Below are positions 1 to 8,705 of a stretch of DNA of 36,810 bases, piece after piece (position 1 is the stretch's first letter; each line of letters begins with the position of its first letter). The translations under genes and the position numbers were made by a program. The notes under the pieces were generated by a model that ran no database searches, was not told where the DNA came from, and was given only the letters and a program-made list of their open reading frames with translations. This stretch comes from an uncultured Treponema sp. (GTDB taxonomy: Bacteria > Spirochaetota > Spirochaetia > Treponematales > Treponemataceae): assembly GCA_937902125.1 (NCBI GenBank), contig CALDIB010000009.1:1-36810 (forward strand), given 5' to 3'.

Positions 1-602
1 ATTTTTACAACAAGACCCGGGAAATTAAAATTGCTTCAATTGCGCCAATGCCGCTGCACATTCTTATAGAGCGCTTTGCAAAAGTTTTTCCCAAAACAAA
101 AATCACAAGCCAAATAGAAAGCGAAAACGACGAGCTTTTTTCCGCGCTGGAAAAAGATAAATTCCAAATCATCATCACCACAAAAAATCGCGCCGACGAG
201 CGCTTTTATGCAAAGGAATTTTTTGAAGAGCATTTAAAGGCCTTTCTTCCAAAGGGACACAGGCTGGCAAAAAATTCCACCGTCTGCCTAAAAGACCTTG
301 CCGACGAAACTTTTATAATGCTTTCCAATCTTGGCTTTTGGTCAAAAATAAAGCGGAACATGATTCCCGGCGCCAAGTTCATCGAACAAAAAGACATAGC
401 CGACCTGCGGGACATCATCGAGCATTCCACCCTGCCTTCGTTTGTGACCGACTACAGCGAAAAGGCCGCCCACCTTCCGAGCATAAAAAAATCAGGCCGC
501 GTTTCCATTCCAATTACGGACGACGAAGTGAACGTCCATTTTTACGCCGTCTGTCGAGTTGAAATGATGAATCAAATGAAGGAAATTTTGTCGGTTGATT
601 AA
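1..602 (+). CDS. LysR-type regulator, C-terminal part (5' truncated by window edge)
   Basis: The reading frame is open from base 3, so the gene starts before the window. The visible part reads as the effector-binding domain of a LysR-family regulator. It begins with the typical start of that domain (IKIASIAPMPLHILIERF), followed by the alternating Rossmann-like pattern with an IIITT strand and the region around FLPKGHRLA. The N-terminal winged helix that binds DNA lies outside the window. The gene is co-oriented with the methyltransferase-ketosynthase-acyltransferase run, and the promoter of that run overlaps its last codons, so it is a natural candidate regulator of these genes; that link is inference. 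The family call is fairly safe; the ligand is unknown. Confidence 0.75.
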   Translation, partial: FYNKTREIKIASIAPMPLHILIERFAKVFPKTKITSQIESENDELFSALEKDKFQIIITTKNRADERFYAKEFFEEHLKAFLPKGHRLAKNSTVCLKDLADETFIMLSNLGFWSKIKRNMIPGAKFIEQKDIADLRDIIEHSTLPSFVTDYSEKAAHLPSIKKSGRVSIPITDDEVNVHFYAVCRVEMMNQMKEILSVD

Positions 603-623
603 TTGGCGACAAACTGATATTAT
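595..623 (+). promoter_or_regulatory. Promoter of the methyltransferase operon, almost leaderless
   Basis: TTGATT at 595-600 and TATTAT at 618-623 are separated by exactly 17 bases. The start codon at 632 lies only 8 bases after the -10 box and has no Shine-Dalgarno sequence, so the mRNA would start at or within a few bases of the ATG. The -35 box overlaps the last codons of the LysR gene. A promoter with the same -35 box and spacer precedes the dehydratase gene at 19697. Confidence 0.6.
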
Positions 624-631
624 TTTATATT

Positions 632-1741
632 ATGAAAAAGACATCAGCCTTTGACATGCAAAAATTTGCGGAAGACAAAATTTCCGCGATAGACGCGAAA
701 TTTGAGGCGCAAAAAATAGCCTTCGCGCCCTTGTGCTTTCAAGCCGTCCGAGCCTTGCTTGAGCTGGGAATCATGCAAGCCATAAGCGACGCGGGGGACA
801 AGGGCGTTTCTGTCTCCGACATTTGCGAAAAAACAAAAGTCTCCGAATACGGCGTGAAAGTTCTTTGCGAAATGGCCGTTGGAATGAATGTCCTCAAATT
901 GAAAACTATCGACGCGACTGAAAAACTTTTCCTAGGCAAAATCGGCTGGTTCTTGCTTGAAGACAATTTGACAAAAGTCAACTTCAACTTTACCAACGAC
1001 ATTTGCTACAAGGGCGCCTTTGACTTGGCCGACTCTGTAAAGAACGGAAAGCCGGAAGGCCTTAAAGTTTTTGGAAGCCAGTGGACAACCATCTACGAAG
1101 CGCTTTCAACCCTTCCCGACAAAGAAAAAAAATCTTGGTTCGACTTTGACCACTTTTACAGCGACATAGCCTTTCCCCAGGCGCTTCCCATTGTTTACGC
1201 TCAAAAGCCAAAAGTTCTTTTTGACATCGGCGGCAACACGGCAAAATGGGCCATCGCCTCTTGCAAATACGACCCGGACGTTCATGTTAAAATAATCGAC
1301 TTGCCGGGCCAAACCGCCGTGGCTGAAAAAAACGCAGCCGCCGCCGGTTTTTCCCACCGCATCTCAACTTACGCCGGAAACATTTTGGACCAAAATACTG
1401 TTCTTCCGGCAAATCCCGACGCCGTTTGGATGAGCCAATTCTTGGACTGCTTTAGCCTTCATCAAGTGACAAAAATATTAAAGAAAGTCCATGGGGCGGC
1501 AAACCAAAACACAAACGTTTACGTTTTGGAACCCCTTTGGGACCAGCAGCGCTTTGAGGCGGAATCCTATTCATTGCAAGCCACAAGCCTTTACTTTACT
1601 TGCATGGCCAACGGCAACAGCAAAATGTACCGCTTTCAAGAATTGGTTGACGCGATTGAGGCCGGCGGCTTTGAGCTTAAAACCGCCCACCACAATTTGG
1701 GAAGCAACTGCTATTCCCTTTTGGTTTTTAGGAAAAAATAA
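632..1741 (+). CDS. SAM-dependent O-methyltransferase family 2 protein, APE-type
   Basis: The 369-residue protein has the architecture of class I small-molecule methyltransferases: an N-terminal winged-helix dimerisation part (about 30-115, with LCFQAVRALLELGIMQAI) and a Rossmann SAM-binding part. The glycine motif is FDIGGNTAKWAIA at 197-209, and the acidic region after strand 2 is IIDLPGQ at 221-227. Related proteins sit in aryl-polyene clusters, where they are thought to methylate the aryl head group. Here the next gene overlaps by one base (TAATG) and encodes a ketosynthase-like protein, which supports the same pathway. The motif reads GGNTAK where many relatives have GGGxG, so the SAM loop is slightly divergent. 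The family is clear; the substrate is inferred from neighbours. Confidence 0.75.
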   Translation: MKKTSAFDMQKFAEDKISAIDAKFEAQKIAFAPLCFQAVRALLELGIMQAISDAGDKGVSVSDICEKTKVSEYGVKVLCEMAVGMNVLKLKTIDATEKLFLGKIGWFLLEDNLTKVNFNFTNDICYKGAFDLADSVKNGKPEGLKVFGSQWTTIYEALSTLPDKEKKSWFDFDHFYSDIAFPQALPIVYAQKPKVLFDIGGNTAKWAIASCKYDPDVHVKIIDLPGQTAVAEKNAAAAGFSHRISTYAGNILDQNTVLPANPDAVWMSQFLDCFSLHQVTKILKKVHGAANQNTNVYVLEPLWDQQRFEAESYSLQATSLYFTCMANGNSKMYRFQELVDAIEAGGFELKTAHHNLGSNCYSLLVFRKK

Positions 1742-2340
1742 TGTTCATGAGCAATCTATGCGTTTGGGAGCCGCCGGCGGAAGACTTGTCGGCCAGCCCC
1801 AAACTTGAATGGACAGAGCCTATTTTTCGCCGCCGCTTAAGCCAGCTTACAAAGATAACCGTTCAGGCCGCCCATGATTTTTTTGAAAAATCCGGCGAAG
1901 ACAAAAGCGTTAAAATTGTTTTTCTTTCCTTCCGCGGAGAATTGGAACGGGAATTCAAGGTGAACAAAAGCCTTATTCAAGAGGATTCGATAACGCCGGC
2001 GGCCTTTTCCCTTTCGGTATTTAACGCGGCCATAGCGCAAGCCACAATCGCTTTGGGACTAAAGGGAGGCTACACTTGCGTTTTTCCAAGCCAAAGAAAT
2101 TTTAAGGACGGCCTTTTGGCGGCCGCCGCGCCCGTTCTTTGCGGCAGGGAAGACAAAATTCTTTTGATTTACGCCGACGAAAATGTTCCCGACTATTACA
2201 AAGATGTTTTTGACGGCAAAAATCAGCCGCTGGCGTTTGCCGCGCTTCTTTCTTCACAAAAAATAAATAATGGTATAGAATTAAACATAAAGGACATTCC
2301 ACGCTCGCCGCAGGAATTCATTCAGCGATTCAAAAAGTAG
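1741..2340 (+). CDS. Beta-ketoacyl synthase N-terminal-like protein
   Basis: This 199-residue protein resembles the short beta-ketoacyl synthase-like proteins found in aryl-polyene loci. It carries a thiolase-fold pattern, with FSLSVFNAAIAQATIALGLKGG in the middle and an AAAAPVLCGREDKILLIYADE strand later. It is about half the length of a working ketosynthase. It does not show the Cys-His-His triad, so it is more likely an accessory or structural partner than a condensing enzyme. Its ATG overlaps the stop of the methyltransferase gene, and the acyltransferase gene follows after six bases, so the three are translationally linked. The call rests on pattern and context. Confidence 0.6.
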   Translation: MFMSNLCVWEPPAEDLSASPKLEWTEPIFRRRLSQLTKITVQAAHDFFEKSGEDKSVKIVFLSFRGELEREFKVNKSLIQEDSITPAAFSLSVFNAAIAQATIALGLKGGYTCVFPSQRNFKDGLLAAAAPVLCGREDKILLIYADENVPDYYKDVFDGKNQPLAFAALLSSQKINNGIELNIKDIPRSPQEFIQRFKK

Positions 2341-2346
2341 GATTTT

Positions 2347-3135
2347 ATGGCCCAAGACGATTTGCCCAAAATTACAAACTATCCAGCCTGGCTTTGGCGC
2401 GTCATAAGAAAAGCCTTTGTCGTAGTTTTTTTTGGCATTGGCAGCGTCATAATCGGCTTGATTGTTTTTCCCCTCTTGCGCCTTTTCATTCGTGACAAAA
2501 AAGCCTTTAAAAAAACCGGCCATGTTTTCATTTCCGTTGTCTTGGACTTTTACATTCATGTCATGGCTTGGATTAGAATTTCCACCTACAAAATTGACGA
2601 CCTAAAGACCATGCGCGCCTTAAAGGGCTGCGTAATTGTGGCCAACCACCCTTCCCTTTTGGACGTAATTTACATTTTGACTTTTACCCGCGACGCGGAC
2701 TGCATTGTAAAGGCGGGCCTCAAAAAATCCTTGGTCAGCGCCATTGTCCAAGCGCTTTACATCACAAACAACATTGACTTTGAAACAATGCAAAATGAAT
2801 GCGTGGAATCTTTGCATAACGGCGGCAACTTGATTATTTTCCCGGAAGGAACCCGCACTCCCCGCCACGGAACAAACCAATACAAAAAGGGCGCGGCCAG
2901 AATCGCGCTGGCCGCCGGCGCCAATGTCCAGCCCCTCCACATAGGCGGAAACGACAAATACGGCCTTGGCAAGGGCGAGCCGATGCTTTTGGTCAACCCA
3001 AAAGAGCGTTACAAATACGAGTTCAAAGTTTTGCCGCAAATCTCAATGGAAAAATACCAAGGCCTAAGCGAATCCATCGCCGCCAAACATTTGACCGACG
3101 ACATGCGGGCCGTTATTGAAAGCGGCGTTTGCTAG
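2347..3135 (+). CDS. PlsC-type 1-acylglycerol-3-phosphate acyltransferase family protein
   Basis: The 262-residue protein belongs to the lysophospholipid acyltransferase family, which moves an acyl group from acyl-ACP or acyl-CoA to a hydroxyl. The catalytic HX4D box is HPSLLD (H101, D106) and the glycerol-phosphate binding box is FPEGTR (165-170). A hydrophobic N-terminal segment (about 22-48) points to the inner membrane. It ends the three-gene operon and may attach the polyene acyl chain to a lipid acceptor, as proposed for acyltransferases in aryl-polyene loci. A housekeeping role in phospholipid synthesis cannot be excluded. A hairpin-rich stretch and a terminator follow. Confidence 0.8.
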   Translation: MAQDDLPKITNYPAWLWRVIRKAFVVVFFGIGSVIIGLIVFPLLRLFIRDKKAFKKTGHVFISVVLDFYIHVMAWIRISTYKIDDLKTMRALKGCVIVANHPSLLDVIYILTFTRDADCIVKAGLKKSLVSAIVQALYITNNIDFETMQNECVESLHNGGNLIIFPEGTRTPRHGTNQYKKGAARIALAAGANVQPLHIGGNDKYGLGKGEPMLLVNPKERYKYEFKVLPQISMEKYQGLSESIAAKHLTDDMRAVIESGVC

Positions 3136-3150
3136 CGGAAAAATCCACTC

Positions 3151-3265
3151 GCCGCTCACGCGGCGTACTGGCAATGCGAACCGCTATACTGGCGGTCAAG
3201 GCGCGCTGACACTCAAGGCCTTGACTCGCTCGTTTTTCGGCGCGATAAAAATTTTCGCGCCGAAA
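3151..3265. repeat. Hairpin-dense convergent intergenic stretch
   Basis: The space between the acyltransferase gene and htpG holds several short inverted repeats in a row. They are GCCGC/GCGGC at 3151-3164, the 12-bp palindrome TCAAGGCCTTGA at 3213-3224, and a perfect 11-bp stem (TTTCGGCGCGA, nine-base AT loop, then its complement) at 3235-3265. No open frame looks coding. It may be a worn intergenic repeat element or a multi-hairpin terminator region. Confidence 0.45.
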
Positions 3266-3280
3266 TTGACATCGTTCAAC

Positions 3281-3314
3281 AAAAAAGCCCGCCGTTTTTG
3301 GCGGGCCTTTTTTT
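3281..3314. terminator. Bidirectional Rho-independent terminator
   Basis: Stem GCCCGCC/GGCGGGC (3287-3293 and 3300-3306) with loop GTTTTT, flanked by six A before and seven T after. It can end both the acyltransferase operon on the plus strand and htpG on the minus strand. Confidence 0.85.
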
Positions 3315-3326
3315 GCGCGACAACTA

Positions 3327-5303
3327 TTATTGCGCCGCAATCAACTTATTCAACTTCTTTACAAAGTCGGCGGGGTCTTTGATTTCCGCGCCGCCAAGCA
3401 ACAAGGCTTGGTCAAGCAAAACCGTGGCGATGTCGCCGATAAGCGCTTCGTCGTCGGTGGCCTTGACCTTTTGCAAAATGGCGTGGTCGGCGTTGACTTC
3501 CAAAATGGGTTTTACCATGCTTGGTCCGCCCTGACCCATGGCTTTCATCATGCGCTCCATCTGAAGCGACGGATCGTTTTCGTCGATGACAATGCAACAG
3601 GGGCTGTCGGTCAAGCGGTTTGAAAGCTTTACGTCCTTTACGCGGTCGCCCAAAGCCTTCTTAAGCTTTTCCACAACAGGCTTAAAGTCTTTTTCCTTCT
3701 TTTCGGCTTCGGCCTTGTCAACGCCAAGCTCTTCGTCGCTTCCGGCGCGGTTCACGGCCTTAAGCTCAAAGTCTTTGTATTTTCCGTAGCCCGGAATTAC
3801 AATTTCGTCAATGTCGCCGTCAAGGATAAGAACTTCAAATCCCTTCTTTGTGTAGGCTTCCAAAAGCGGACTCTTGCGCAAATTTTCTTCGTCGCCGCCG
3901 GTGATGTAGTAAATTGCCTTTTGGTTGGGCTTCATTCGCTGTACATAATCGGCAAAGCTTGTCCACTTGTCCTCTCCAGTTCCGCTGGGGTCGGTTGACT
4001 TAAAGCGAATAATTTCGGCGATTTCGTCGCGGTTGGCGTAGTCGCCGTACAAACCTTCCTTCATCGGGCGGTTGTAGTTCTTGACAAACTTATTCCATTT
4101 TTCAATCGCCTTCTTTTCGTCGTCGGTCGGCTTTTCCGCTTTGCGCGCCTTGTCGGCTTCCTCGCCCATATTTTTAAATTCGCCCAGCAACTTTTTTACG
4201 GAAGCGGTTTTGATTGTTTCAAGAATTCTGTTTTGCTGCAAAATCTCGCGGCTGACGTTAAGCGGCAAATCCTCGCTGTCGATAATGCCGCGAACAAAGC
4301 GCAAGTAGGCCGGCAAAAGCTCCCGGTCGTCGTCGGTGATAAAGACGCGCTTTACGTACAGCTTTACGCCGCTCTTGTAGTCCGCCTGATACATGTCAAA
4401 TGGCGCTGTCTGCGGAACGTAGAAAAGCATCGTGTATTCTTGCGTTCCCTCCGCGTGAGTGTGGACATAGTGAAGAGGGTCTTGGCCGTCGTGGGCGATT
4501 GTTTGGTAAAAGTCGTTGTAGTCCTTTTCCTTAAGTTCCGACTTGCTTCGCTTCCACAAGGCGGAGGCTGAGTTGACTTGGTCCACTTTGTTTTCGGAAG
4601 AAGTGACATTTCCCTTGTCGTCGTACTTGTTCTGAACGTAATGCAAGTAAATTGGGAAGGCTATGTGGTCGGAATAGCGCTTGATTAATTCCTCAATCTT
4701 CCAGCGCGCGGCGTACTCCTTGCTTTCGTCGTTAAGGCGCATTTCAATGGCCGAACCAGTTTTGTCGGCGTTGTCAAAGCCGTACTTTTTTGCCTCGTCC
4801 GAATCCGCCGCGATTTCTTCAATGTCGTAAGCGTTGGTTCCGTCGCTGGACCACTTGTAAATTTTTTTGTCTTGGTCTCCGGCGCGGCGGGTGTAAACCA
4901 CAATTTCCTTGGCGGCCATAAACGCCGAATAAAAGCCCACGCCAAACTGGCCGATAAGCGCCGAATCCTTGGCGGCGTCGCTGGAAAGTTTTTCCAAAAA
5001 GGCTTTGGTGCCGGAGCGGGCGATTGTTCCAAGATTGTTTGTAAGGTCGTCGGAATTCATTCCGATTCCGCTGTCCTGAACTGTAAGAACCGCTTCTTTT
5101 TCGTCAAAGGTTATGTCGATTCTGGGGTCAAACTTAATCTGCTTGTAAGCGTCGTCGCTGACCGTAAGATACTTTAATTTGTCCAAGGCGTCCGAAGCGT
5201 TTGAAACAATCTCCCGTAAAAAGATGTCCTTGTTTGAATACATTGAATGAATGATGAGCTTTAAAAGTTGGTTTACTTCCGTTTGGAACTGATACTTAGC
5301 CAT
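3327..5303 (-). CDS. htpG: HtpG, Hsp90-family molecular chaperone
   Basis: The 658-residue protein is the bacterial Hsp90, an ATP-dependent homodimeric chaperone in the cytoplasm. The GHKL ATP-binding fold is intact: LREIVSNASDALDK with E31 and N35, QDSGIGM with D77, the lid region GTIARSGTKAF, and GQFGVGFYSAF at 118-128. The middle-domain loop RGIIDSEDLPLNVSRE, which carries the ATP-contacting arginine, is also present. The C-terminal dimerisation part is present without the eukaryotic MEEVD tail. Length is slightly above the E. coli protein. A GAGG ribosome site lies eight to ten bases before the ATG. It stands alone between a terminator and the restriction-modification genes. No CIRCE element was seen upstream. 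Confidence 0.97.
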   Translation of the reverse strand: MAKYQFQTEVNQLLKLIIHSMYSNKDIFLREIVSNASDALDKLKYLTVSDDAYKQIKFDPRIDITFDEKEAVLTVQDSGIGMNSDDLTNNLGTIARSGTKAFLEKLSSDAAKDSALIGQFGVGFYSAFMAAKEIVVYTRRAGDQDKKIYKWSSDGTNAYDIEEIAADSDEAKKYGFDNADKTGSAIEMRLNDESKEYAARWKIEELIKRYSDHIAFPIYLHYVQNKYDDKGNVTSSENKVDQVNSASALWKRSKSELKEKDYNDFYQTIAHDGQDPLHYVHTHAEGTQEYTMLFYVPQTAPFDMYQADYKSGVKLYVKRVFITDDDRELLPAYLRFVRGIIDSEDLPLNVSREILQQNRILETIKTASVKKLLGEFKNMGEEADKARKAEKPTDDEKKAIEKWNKFVKNYNRPMKEGLYGDYANRDEIAEIIRFKSTDPSGTGEDKWTSFADYVQRMKPNQKAIYYITGGDEENLRKSPLLEAYTKKGFEVLILDGDIDEIVIPGYGKYKDFELKAVNRAGSDEELGVDKAEAEKKEKDFKPVVEKLKKALGDRVKDVKLSNRLTDSPCCIVIDENDPSLQMERMMKAMGQGGPSMVKPILEVNADHAILQKVKATDDEALIGDIATVLLDQALLLGGAEIKDPADFVKKLNKLIAAQ

Positions 5304-5328
5304 TTTTTGCCTCTGATGGATTTATGAT

Positions 5329-5334
5329 GTTATA
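5329..5334 (-). promoter_or_regulatory. Possible -10 box of htpG
   Basis: TATAAC lies about 25 bases before the htpG start codon on the minus strand. The region 17 bases further upstream has no good -35 box, so the call is weak. Confidence 0.3.
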
Positions 5335-5377
5335 CTTTAAAGGTAATAAAATTTGCGGGAATCGTCAAGGATGTTAA

Positions 5378-6517
5378 TTAGGCTAGTTTTGAATAGGTTA
5401 AAACATTTTGAATATATTTTTTTACTCTATTATATTTTATCGCGTCTGGCTTTTCTCTTTTTCCGAAAATATCTTGATGTTTAAAATATGATATTTCCAT
5501 TAAATCATCCTTTATCTCATTAAACGTGTTTTTTATAAATGGAATGTCAAAATTACCCATAAAATATGGAAGTTGTTCCGCAAAATCCTTAAAACAATCT
5601 ATATAACAATAGTATGAGAGCTTTTCCGGATCTACATCCACTGCATTTGCAACACGAATTTTTATAAATGTCCTTGAACGTTTTAAGGCGTTTATATCCC
5701 TTAATGTATAAAACAAAATTTCAGGCTCATACCTTTTGGATGTTGGATATTTTTCAATATAATCTGCAACATAATCTCTATCAGACAGAACAAAAGACAC
5801 CCCTTCTAAAGTATTAAAACTAAAATTCCGAACTTGTTCATAAGTTAATCCACGTGACACATTTCGCTTATACAAAGCCATTATTATCGGAAATCCTGAA
5901 AATTTTGATGTATTGCTAAACTCTTGGCTTGAAAAAACAATATGATTAACAATACTATAGTTTGAAAAAAAATTCCTGCAAGAATAAAAATTCGCTTTTT
6001 TTATTAAATATGATAAAGGATGTAATACCAACACATAATCCGCCTCCAATTTAGAATAAACCAAAAGCGATGACATTCCTAAATCTCGTGTCTTTATATC
6101 GATATCCATTTTTATGTCGGATTTTTTTACAGAAGCGTTAATTTGTGAAGTGACATCATTGTATGGTGGGTTTCCAACAATAATCAATTTTCCATCGTCT
6201 TCTATACCATAGCGACTTCTACAAACACTCTCAAACACATTCAAGTTATACAACTCAACATTTTGAAAATTTTTTGGAACACAATCCACGGCTTCCGTGT
6301 CAATGTCATTGCCAATATATTTGTTATTTGGGAAAAAATAAGAAAGTTCAAAAAACGCTCCATAACCACATGACAAATCAGCTATCACATAGTCCTCGTC
6401 GATATCCCCATTCTTAAGCCATTCGGACGCCATTCGAACAAATTTTCGAGGCGTATAAAAACTGCCAAGGTTTATTCTTTTTGCAGTTGACAGGTGTGTT
6501 TGCTTGTTAACATTCAT
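5378..6517 (-). CDS. N6-adenine DNA methyltransferase (type II-like modification enzyme)
   Basis: The 379-residue protein shows the amino-methyltransferase motifs in the order expected for adenine-N6 enzymes. The motif X region GSFYTPRKFV is at 19-28, the SAM motif DLSCGYGAFF at 47-56, an acidic NDID at 70-73, and the catalytic NPPY at 116-119. The C-terminal half would hold the target recognition part and is not conserved enough for me to predict a site. The gene lies 13 bases after an unrecognised gene of equally AT-rich composition, as in an R-M pair. Both differ strongly in base use from htpG and trmH on either side, which suggests horizontal acquisition. Confidence 0.85.
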   Translation of the reverse strand: MNVNKQTHLSTAKRINLGSFYTPRKFVRMASEWLKNGDIDEDYVIADLSCGYGAFFELSYFFPNNKYIGNDIDTEAVDCVPKNFQNVELYNLNVFESVCRSRYGIEDDGKLIIVGNPPYNDVTSQINASVKKSDIKMDIDIKTRDLGMSSLLVYSKLEADYVLVLHPLSYLIKKANFYSCRNFFSNYSIVNHIVFSSQEFSNTSKFSGFPIIMALYKRNVSRGLTYEQVRNFSFNTLEGVSFVLSDRDYVADYIEKYPTSKRYEPEILFYTLRDINALKRSRTFIKIRVANAVDVDPEKLSYYCYIDCFKDFAEQLPYFMGNFDIPFIKNTFNEIKDDLMEISYFKHQDIFGKREKPDAIKYNRVKKYIQNVLTYSKLA

Positions 6518-6530
6518 TTTTTTTCTTTTT

Positions 6531-7304
6531 CTACTTTATGAACTTAAAAAGAACTTTTAAAATGGCGCAAACATCATATCGATGTTTGCTTGACAACATC
6601 CCAAAAATTCTAAAAAGCTCGAGCGCAAGCTTAGCCTCATCTTTTGAAATAATCCATTTGGCACATTCTTTGGAATTCAAAACTCTTCCAATTTGATTTG
6701 TTTCAAACTCTAATGAAGTTATTGGGAGACAAACATACAACATCGGCTGAACTCCGACTGCCCTTTGCTTTTCTCTATTAATAACTTCTGCATAAATATC
6801 ATATTTTCCAAATTTATGGACAACAAGTGGATATGAAACTTTCATTTCGTAAAAATCTAGCCCATTGATTGTTTTTTTTATAGGAGTCGTTCTTGTAATC
6901 CTCATAGAATCAATGACATCAAATAATTGCGAATCTTTGATGCTTTTGACTTTGTCATAGACAGCTTTAATGTCAGATTCCTTTATCAATCCATTTTTGA
7001 ATGAATAATAAATGATTTCACTAAGTTCGTATGGATATTTTTCTTCGTCTTTATTATTAGTAAAAGTTTTATTCGTTAACGTTGTTTTATCTTTATTATC
7101 GTCATTCACATAAATATCATAGCCAATTTGCCACTCAACATAATTTTTTAATGAAATTTCTCGTTTCCTTGTGGGAAAAGGATTTCCATATTCTGAAAAA
7201 GAATTTCTCTCTTTTACTCGAATTTTTCCAGTAGCTTTTGTCAATGGCAACAGAACATATAACTCTTTTTTTGTATTAAATACTTTCGCATCATCAACTG
7301 TCAT
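6531..7304 (-). CDS. Unrecognised protein, candidate restriction endonuclease partner
   Basis: This 257-residue protein is not recognised by motif. It is rich in Lys, Asn and Asp, has no signal peptide or membrane segment, and has a Lys/Asn-rich low-complexity stretch around 68-90. No clear PD-(D/E)XK or HNH motif can be read with confidence; the stretch DIYAEVINREKQ is a possible but weak nuclease core. The start is supported by an AAGGAG ribosome site eight bases upstream. The gene sits directly before the adenine methyltransferase gene in the same AT-rich island, which is the main reason to suspect it is the cognate restriction enzyme. It could instead be a cargo gene of unknown role. Confidence 0.5.
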   Translation of the reverse strand: MTVDDAKVFNTKKELYVLLPLTKATGKIRVKERNSFSEYGNPFPTRKREISLKNYVEWQIGYDIYVNDDNKDKTTLTNKTFTNNKDEEKYPYELSEIIYYSFKNGLIKESDIKAVYDKVKSIKDSQLFDVIDSMRITRTTPIKKTINGLDFYEMKVSYPLVVHKFGKYDIYAEVINREKQRAVGVQPMLYVCLPITSLEFETNQIGRVLNSKECAKWIISKDEAKLALELFRIFGMLSSKHRYDVCAILKVLFKFIK

Positions 7305-7357
7305 TTTATTTCTCCTTGCTCAAATAGTAAAACTTTTTTATGTAAAAATACAACCCA

Positions 7358-8128
7358 TTATCTGTTCAATTCATACAAAATGACGCTGGCGGCTTGAGCC
7401 ACATTGAGGCTTTCAACCGGCGCCACATGGCCGTTAAAGCCGGCGTTGGCGGGAATTACAATCAGCTCGTCGCAAGCGGACTTGACCGCGGCGCTTATTC
7501 CATGCTCTTCGTTGCCCAAAATTATAAGGCTTGGCTTTTGGCCGCAAATCAATTGGAGCTTTGAAAGGGGAGTCTTTGCGTCCACGGCGGTTCCAACGCA
7601 GACCATGCGGCCCCTTACCGCTTCCAAAAGCGCCGGAATCGACTTGATTGAATAAACGTTGACAAATTCCATTCCGCCCTCGGCCACGCGGTAGCTGCTG
7701 GTGGTGATGGAACTTTGCGCCTCGTCTTCAGGAATTACAATGTTTTTCATTCCAAAAAAGGCCGCGCTTCGGACAATGGCGCCAAGATTGTTGGCGTTCC
7801 CAACTCGGTCAAGCAAAAGCGCGCTTTGATTTTTTTCTATCCATTGGTCAACGATGTCAGTGTTAAGGCGAACAATTTGCGGAGACTCAATCATGGCCAC
7901 GACGCCTTGATGGTGGACTGTTCCGCTAAGACGCTCCAGTTCGGAAGGGTCTTTGACTTGATTGTAGGGAGCCTTGCGCGCGGCCAGCTTTTTGCACAAG
8001 CCGCCAAAAAGGGGCGCCCGTTCCGCCGTAAAATAAAGGCGGGTTATTCTGTCGGGATTTTTCTTTTCAAGAGATTTTACGGCGGCAAAACCGCAAACGG
8101 CAAGTTCGTTATTCAGCTTGTTTTTCAT
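7358..8128 (-). CDS. TrmH/SpoU-family RNA 2'-O-methyltransferase
   Basis: The 256-residue protein is a SPOUT-class enzyme that methylates ribose 2'-OH groups in tRNA or rRNA. It has an N-terminal L30e-like RNA-binding part. All three family motifs follow: NANNLGAIVR (about 111-120, including the catalytic Arg), LGNEEHGIS (204-212), and a third motif ending ESLNVAQAASVILYE. Together they form the knotted SAM site. I chose the start at 8128 (MKNKLNNELAV) because a longer frame would add a basic stretch lying inside the upstream gene. With this start the gene overlaps the exported-protein gene by about 20 bases, so the two are coupled. It probably belongs to the efp operon. The RNA target is unknown. 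Confidence 0.88.
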   Translation of the reverse strand: MKNKLNNELAVCGFAAVKSLEKKNPDRITRLYFTAERAPLFGGLCKKLAARKAPYNQVKDPSELERLSGTVHHQGVVAMIESPQIVRLNTDIVDQWIEKNQSALLLDRVGNANNLGAIVRSAAFFGMKNIVIPEDEAQSSITTSSYRVAEGGMEFVNVYSIKSIPALLEAVRGRMVCVGTAVDAKTPLSKLQLICGQKPSLIILGNEEHGISAAVKSACDELIVIPANAGFNGHVAPVESLNVAQAASVILYELNR

Positions 8129-8681
8129 TCTTCTTTGCTTTTTTTTGCTTTGCGGGCTTTTCTTTTGCAGGAACGTCTTGAACCACTTCCACAATATCGT
8201 TAAAAAGGCCCTTTACATACTCGCCGACCAAAAAGTCAAGGCAGTTGGGCGCCGACGGATCTTTAGACTTTGAAATTTTTAGGCTTGACTTTAAAAGCAA
8301 GTTAAAGTCCCGGTCGTAAAGCAAAACCAAGGCCTTTACTTTTTCCGGAACATCGTCCAAATTTTTGTCAGTCCATTGGATGACTTGAAAGCTCCACACA
8401 TAATCGTAGCCCACCACCGCCGACTTGGGAACAAATTCCGCCAGCTTTATCATGCAGTCAAAGGAATAATCGTCCAAAGCGGCGCAAAGGGCGTTGCCAA
8501 ATTTTTGCGTGTCATTAAAATTGCGGTTGACGCAAACCGCCGATTTTGAATTTTTCTTTAGCGGAAGGGAAATGTTCGTCTTTGTGGAAATGACAGGCGT
8601 TCCGGGAGCGGCAAAGACGGCGGGAGAAGCGAAAAGGCCCAGCGCAAAAAAGGCGAAAGCCGCAAAAAACTTTGTTCTCAT
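8109..8681 (-). CDS. Exported protein of unknown function
   Basis: The start at 8681 gives 190 residues with a GGGAG ribosome site eight bases upstream and a clean signal peptide (MRTKFFAAFAFFALGLF, cleavage near VFA-AP). The mature part has no recognised domain. The end is strongly basic (KPAKQKKAKKNEK), which could contact nucleic acid, peptidoglycan or negatively charged lipids. The gene follows efp after about 25 bases and overlaps trmH at its end, so it is co-transcribed with translation genes while being exported. The coding call is firm; no function is proposed. Confidence 0.7.
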   Translation of the reverse strand: MRTKFFAAFAFFALGLFASPAVFAAPGTPVISTKTNISLPLKKNSKSAVCVNRNFNDTQKFGNALCAALDDYSFDCMIKLAEFVPKSAVVGYDYVWSFQVIQWTDKNLDDVPEKVKALVLLYDRDFNLLLKSSLKISKSKDPSAPNCLDFLVGEYVKGLFNDIVEVVQDVPAKEKPAKQKKAKKNEKQAE

Positions 8682-8705
8682 TTTACGCTTCTCCCAGTCC
8701 AAAAA

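Noticed and set aside
5304..5377. CIRCE heat-shock operator before htpG
   Set aside because: The inverted repeat TTAGCACTC/GAGTGCTAA is not present.
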